DNA of 9,229 nt. Origin: Candidatus Fermentibacteraceae bacterium (lineage in GTDB: Bacteria; Fermentibacterota; Fermentibacteria; Fermentibacterales; JCC-6). Made by a program: the position numbers and the translations under genes. The notes under the pieces are model-generated. The model worked only from the letters and a program-made list of their open reading frames with translations. It had not been told where the DNA came from and did no database searches. Where the stretch lies: positions 1 to 9,229 of the forward strand of contig JAGGYZ010000009.1 of assembly GCA_021162285.1 (NCBI GenBank), read 5' to 3'. This document shows, in pieces, positions 6,378 to 9,229 of the stretch (its first letter is position 1; every line of letters begins with the position of its first letter).

Positions 6378-8201
6378 ATGAGGGCTCTTCTTTCTGCTAT
6401 TTTCTTAGGAACACTACTTAATTTGAATTCATATGCAGGTGAAGCTATCCAGACCGACTGGTCGGGTGGACCCGACGTGCCGGGGCCGGTGACTGACTGG
6501 CAAAACTACTTCTACACCAGTCTTGATGCTGAAAGTTTCATTATCCCCGGCAGGCTTTGTCTTGAAAGTTGCCCATTGGAGAACATTGTATCTGCAGATG
6601 TTAATCGTGCGTGGTGTGTTAAAACTGCTGATGTGAATAATGATGGAATACCAGATCTTATTGCCGCCGCCAGAGAAGCTGGGCTTGTTTATTATTTCAT
6701 CAACCTTGATGGTACAGGCTCAAATTGGGCAACGGGTTCTTTTGGTCCTGCAGCAGGAGTTGAAACTGTTTGCTGTAACGACTTTGACGGCGACGGAAAT
6801 GCTGATGTGGCAGCAGCAACCAATACATCCGGAAAGATCCTTGTTTTTCTTAACGTAAACGGAACTGGGGTCTATTGGCAACGGGTTGTTGTCGCAATAA
6901 ACTTCACGACAGCTAACTCTGTTCACTCAGCAGACATGGACGGAGATGGAGACATTGATGTTTTGGGGAGTGCATACGAACTAGGGCAAATATGCTGGTG
7001 GGAAAATTTAGACGGTTCAGGGACTCAATGGCAGATGCATCCGGTAGCTACGAATTACTACTATCCTCTTTGTTCTTATGCAGCCGATCTAGACGGAGAT
7101 GGCGATACAGATATTCTGGGTTCCGGAGAGGGATCCATAAGTTTATCCTGGTGGGAAAATCTTGATGGAACGGGAACCAGCTGGTACAGACGGTATATTG
7201 CTACAGGTGCTGAAAATATAAACGAAGTAAGAAGTGGCGATATTGATGGAGACGGAGATATTGACATTGTTGCGGCTATGACCTGGTTGCACAAGATACA
7301 ATGGTGGGAGAATTCAGATGGAGCAGGTTCCAACTGGATCGCTCATGATGTTTGCGAGTATCTGCATAAACCCTATACCGTTCATGTGGGAGATGTGGAC
7401 CAGGACGGCTATCTTGATATTGTTGCGGGATCACGGAACGGCGAGAGGGTTGTGTGGTATGACAATATCTTCGGTGATGGATCGTCATGGAATGAGAACC
7501 TGGTGGATCCTGGTGCTTCAGGTGCTTCGTCAGTGGGATTATGTGATATCAACGGAGATGGTTTCGGAGATGTACTTTGTGCGGAGATCAACTCAAAGCA
7601 GGTAGTTTGGTGGAATCTGCTAGGTTTTTTCCCCCAAACCGGGTACGCTACATCCAGCATTTTGAATATGCAGGAGGAACCTCAATGGCTGGCTGTGGAT
7701 TGGAGCGGAGAAGAACCTCCCGGGACTGAAACTGTTTTCCAGTTCAGGACCGGAAAGAATCCTCAGAATCTGGGCTACTGGACTAACTATGTTTATGAAC
7801 CGTGTGATCTTTGTGATATTGTTTCAGCGGGAGATACATTGTTTCAGTACAGGGTAAGGTTTTTCACGGATGACTCTTCTGTAACACCATTCCTTGATGA
7901 CTTTCTGGTGTCCTGGGATCCAGACGGAATCAGTCAAGGGGGGTACATCAACTCTTTAAATGCAACAAGTCCTAATCCTGTTGCGGGAGGTAGTGTCTTC
8001 TCCGTAAGTTTCAGCCTTGTTGAGGAGGCAGAGGTGGAACTAATAATCTTCAATCTTATGGGAAGATCTGTTGATTCATATACTTCAGTTTTTCCTGCAG
8101 GTGAAACATTCGTAGAATTCCATGCACCTTGTTCGGGGATTTACATTGTAAGAATGAACTCAGGGAGTTTTCACGATTCCGGAAGGTTGGTTGTGTTCTG
8201 A
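6378..8201 (+). CDS. Secreted seven-bladed FG-GAP/VCBS propeller protein with C-terminal sorting-type domain
   Basis: The protein has 607 residues from the chosen start; a longer frame from 6309 would add 23 residues lacking signal-peptide character. Residues 1-20 are a signal peptide, probably cleaved after NSYA. Seven units follow, with calcium-type loops starting at Asp85, 135, 187, 237, 288, 339 and 390 (for example DMDGDGDID). The period is strikingly regular at 50-52 residues. Several units continue into WWENLDGTGTSW-like strands. This fits a closed seven-bladed, integrin-α-like propeller binding calcium. Residues 417-515 look like a β-sandwich, and the DWSG motif near 441 echoes one near 27. 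Residues about 525-607 (SPNPV..., FNLMGRSVDSY, SGIYIVRM) resemble the type IX secretion C-terminal sorting domain or FlgD-like Ig fold. Surface display or release is likely; the ligand is unknown. It is probably monocistronic, with its own promoter at 6247-6275. Confidence 0.9.
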   Translation: MRALLSAIFLGTLLNLNSYAGEAIQTDWSGGPDVPGPVTDWQNYFYTSLDAESFIIPGRLCLESCPLENIVSADVNRAWCVKTADVNNDGIPDLIAAAREAGLVYYFINLDGTGSNWATGSFGPAAGVETVCCNDFDGDGNADVAAATNTSGKILVFLNVNGTGVYWQRVVVAINFTTANSVHSADMDGDGDIDVLGSAYELGQICWWENLDGSGTQWQMHPVATNYYYPLCSYAADLDGDGDTDILGSGEGSISLSWWENLDGTGTSWYRRYIATGAENINEVRSGDIDGDGDIDIVAAMTWLHKIQWWENSDGAGSNWIAHDVCEYLHKPYTVHVGDVDQDGYLDIVAGSRNGERVVWYDNIFGDGSSWNENLVDPGASGASSVGLCDINGDGFGDVLCAEINSKQVVWWNLLGFFPQTGYATSSILNMQEEPQWLAVDWSGEEPPGTETVFQFRTGKNPQNLGYWTNYVYEPCDLCDIVSAGDTLFQYRVRFFTDDSSVTPFLDDFLVSWDPDGISQGGYINSLNATSPNPVAGGSVFSVSFSLVEEAEVELIIFNLMGRSVDSYTSVFPAGETFVEFHAPCSGIYIVRMNSGSFHDSGRLVVF

Positions 8202-8353
8202 TTCAGTCAAAGAGTGTATTTCTACTCTCAGGCAAACGGTCAGCTTTTCTGTTTTTTTAAGCAAACCGCTGATTTATTTGAGATGATTTACAGTGGAGAA
8301 TTTGTTAATATCGTTATTAACTAATCCTATAATTATTAGACGATAGTTCTTAA
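8202..8353 (+). other. Intergenic stretch with weak hairpins, AT-rich toward its right end, before repeat copy 2
   Basis: After the stop there are a 5-bp hairpin AGAGT/ACTCT (8211-8228) and a run of seven T (8252-8258). They are not joined into one good intrinsic terminator. Further right lie the inverted repeat at 8304-8321 and a −10 element at 8328-8333. No coding frame is visible. Confidence 0.5.
8304..8333 (+). promoter_or_regulatory. Candidate promoter overlapping a perfect 7-bp inverted repeat
   Basis: GTTAATA-TCGT-TATTAAC (8304-8321) is a perfect inverted repeat. Its left arm contains TTAATA (8305-8310, 4 of 6 to −35), and 17 nt later comes TATAAT (8328-8333), a perfect −10. Transcription would start near 8340, about 14 nt before repeat copy 2. 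The palindrome could be an operator. The region is AT-rich, so chance is not excluded. Confidence 0.4.
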
Positions 8354-8667
8354 CCAACAGACAAAAGTGTTCCAACTCTCAAACTGATGGCCAGCCATTT
8401 CTTTATCCTTCAAACCAAACCTTCCCAAATGCCAGTATAGAGCGGGTCCTTAGGGGTTCGACTTCTCGGGTATTTCTAAATAATAGCACAAATGTTTCTC
8501 TCATCTTGAATTCCGGCCGAAATGAAATGGATTTCATGTGGATAGGACCAGGCTGGTTGCGATGTTCTCCATAAGAGTTATGTTTTATTGGTGTCATCAT
8601 GAATGCAGTCTAACCTTCCGGAAGCGATTGTAATGTGGTGATTGTACTGGAGCAGGGTGCAAATAGA
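8354..8667 (+). repeat. 314-bp direct repeat, copy 2 (between the FG-GAP gene and htrA)
   Basis: This is the same element and orientation as 4647-4960: 299 of 314 positions identical, no gaps. The single change within the ACCAG-N-CTGGT palindrome falls on its central base (A to G), so pairing is kept. A minus-strand frame open in copy 1 is cut short here by a stop (...FEG, ending at 8403), arguing against coding. Its right end is 164 nt before the htrA start and 103 nt before the ECF-like promoter. Confidence 0.92.
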
Positions 8668-8770
8668 GGTCCTTCAGGTTGTTGTTGATGAGCTGTCCCC
8701 GGGTTTTTCCCTTACACGATTAACCTCATGCGATCAGGTTGTAATTAGAGTCTTTCCTGGAAATTTCGCT

Positions 8771-8799
8771 GGAACTAACTCCTGTGAAAAAACTATGAT
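8771..8799 (+). promoter_or_regulatory. ECF/σE-like promoter of the htrA-type gene
   Basis: GGAACT (8771-8776) and TATGAT (8794-8799) are separated by 17 nt, the same spacing as the σE pattern GGAACTT-N16-TCTGA. The −10 differs from TCTGA at one base, and TATGAT is also 5 of 6 to the σ70 −10. Envelope-stress control of HtrA/DegP by σE is established in enterobacteria; its transfer to this organism is inference. The start would be near 8806, leaving about 26 nt of leader. Confidence 0.45.
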
Positions 8800-8819
8800 T
8801 TTTAACGTATTTACTTGAA

Positions 8820-8825
8820 AGGAGG
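8820..8825 (+). promoter_or_regulatory. Ribosome binding site choosing ATG 8832
   Basis: AGGAGG lies 6 nt before ATG 8832. A second ATG at 8828 is in another frame and only 2 nt from the site, so 8832 is the start; its frame gives the signal peptide and protease sequence. Confidence 0.8.
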
Positions 8826-8831
8826 AAATGC

Positions 8832-9229
8832 ATGTACAGAGTACTAACAGGAGTTCTCGTAACAGCAACACTGCTTGCCGTAAGCGGTGTGGCCAGAACG
8901 GAGAATTCCACATCAGCAGAAGTTGATTCTCTGCAGACCGTCACAGCGGTATTCGACCCCCATGCCATGAGTGATCTGTTTGCAGACATCTCTGCTCAAG
9001 TAGGACCCAGTGTTGTTACAATAACCTCGACCACAACAGTTACAGCCCCGGCTATGCCTTTTGACCCCTGGGGTTTTGGTTTCGGCCTCCCGGGAATGGG
9101 TGGAGGGCAGCCCAGAGAATACACCAGACAGGGCCTTGGGAGCGGTGTAATCATCAGTGAAGACGGGTTGATCGTAACCAACAACCACGTTGCCGGAGAT
9201 TCCGATGAGCTTCAGGTTGTTCTGGCTGA
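8832..9229 (+). CDS. htrA: HtrA/DegP-type periplasmic serine protease, 5' part only
   Basis: The first 132 codons are present and the frame runs off the right edge. Residues 1-21 form a signal peptide (hydrophobic core TGVLVTATLLAVSGVA), so the protein is exported to the periplasm. Residues 52-66 (DLFADISAQVGPSVV) match the start of Do-family protease domains. Residues 76-96 are rich in Gly, Phe, Met and Pro, like the flexible LA loop of DegP relatives. GLGSGVIISEDGLIVTNNHV (102-121) follows, with catalytic His119 in TNNHV. The catalytic Asp and Ser and any PDZ domains lie outside the window. The family degrades or refolds misfolded envelope proteins, which suits neighbours that encode large exported proteins. 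Whether it is DegP-, DegQ- or DegS-like cannot be decided from this part. Confidence 0.92.
   Translation, partial: MYRVLTGVLVTATLLAVSGVARTENSTSAEVDSLQTVTAVFDPHAMSDLFADISAQVGPSVVTITSTTTVTAPAMPFDPWGFGFGLPGMGGGQPREYTRQGLGSGVIISEDGLIVTNNHVAGDSDELQVVLA

Noticed and set aside
8211..8258. Possible intrinsic terminator after the propeller gene
   Set aside because: The 5-bp stem at 8211-8228 has no T-run after it, and the T-run at 8252-8258 follows only a 3-bp stem. They do not form a convincing terminator together.

Overview
The window reads as a chromosome segment from a Gram-negative-type bacterium of the FCB kind. It encodes several secreted, repeat-rich β-propeller proteins, one with a C-terminal domain resembling type IX secretion/FlgD-like sorting domains, and base composition is moderate. 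Uncultured candidate phyla with many FG-GAP surface proteins (for example Fermentibacterota) would fit, but this placement is inference from protein style only.

Left part, minus strand (1-4251): a two-gene operon. The upstream gene (2899-4251) encodes a signal-peptide-bearing protein with β-propeller-like repeats. Its stop codon overlaps by 4 nt the start of a very large secreted protein (2902 running off the left edge), which has an M23 peptidase domain, an Ig-like domain and at least eight FG-GAP-type repeats. The large protein is open through the whole left third and is cut by the window edge.

Middle (4252-4971): a 720-nt divergent intergenic region. It holds a probable promoter for the minus operon, a run of 10 G, and the first copy of a 314-bp repeat whose right end lies 11 nt before the start of a Fic-domain gene.

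Right part, plus strand (4972-9229): a class II Fic protein with a winged-helix tail (4972-6012); a 51-nt fragment of the same repeat (6113-6163); a promoter and a hairpin leader for a seven-bladed FG-GAP propeller protein (6378-8201); a second 314-bp repeat copy (8354-8667); and the 5' part of an HtrA/DegP-type periplasmic serine protease (8832 to the right edge) behind an ECF/σE-like promoter.

The genes fit an envelope or surface theme: exported propellers, a cell-wall-type peptidase domain, and a periplasmic quality-control protease. The Fic protein is the cytoplasmic exception. The most unexplained item is the repeat family: two 314-bp direct copies (15 mismatches, no indels, a 126-nt identical core) bracket the fic and FG-GAP genes. 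Promoter-like elements sit just left of each copy, and the left-end module recurs alone between the two genes.
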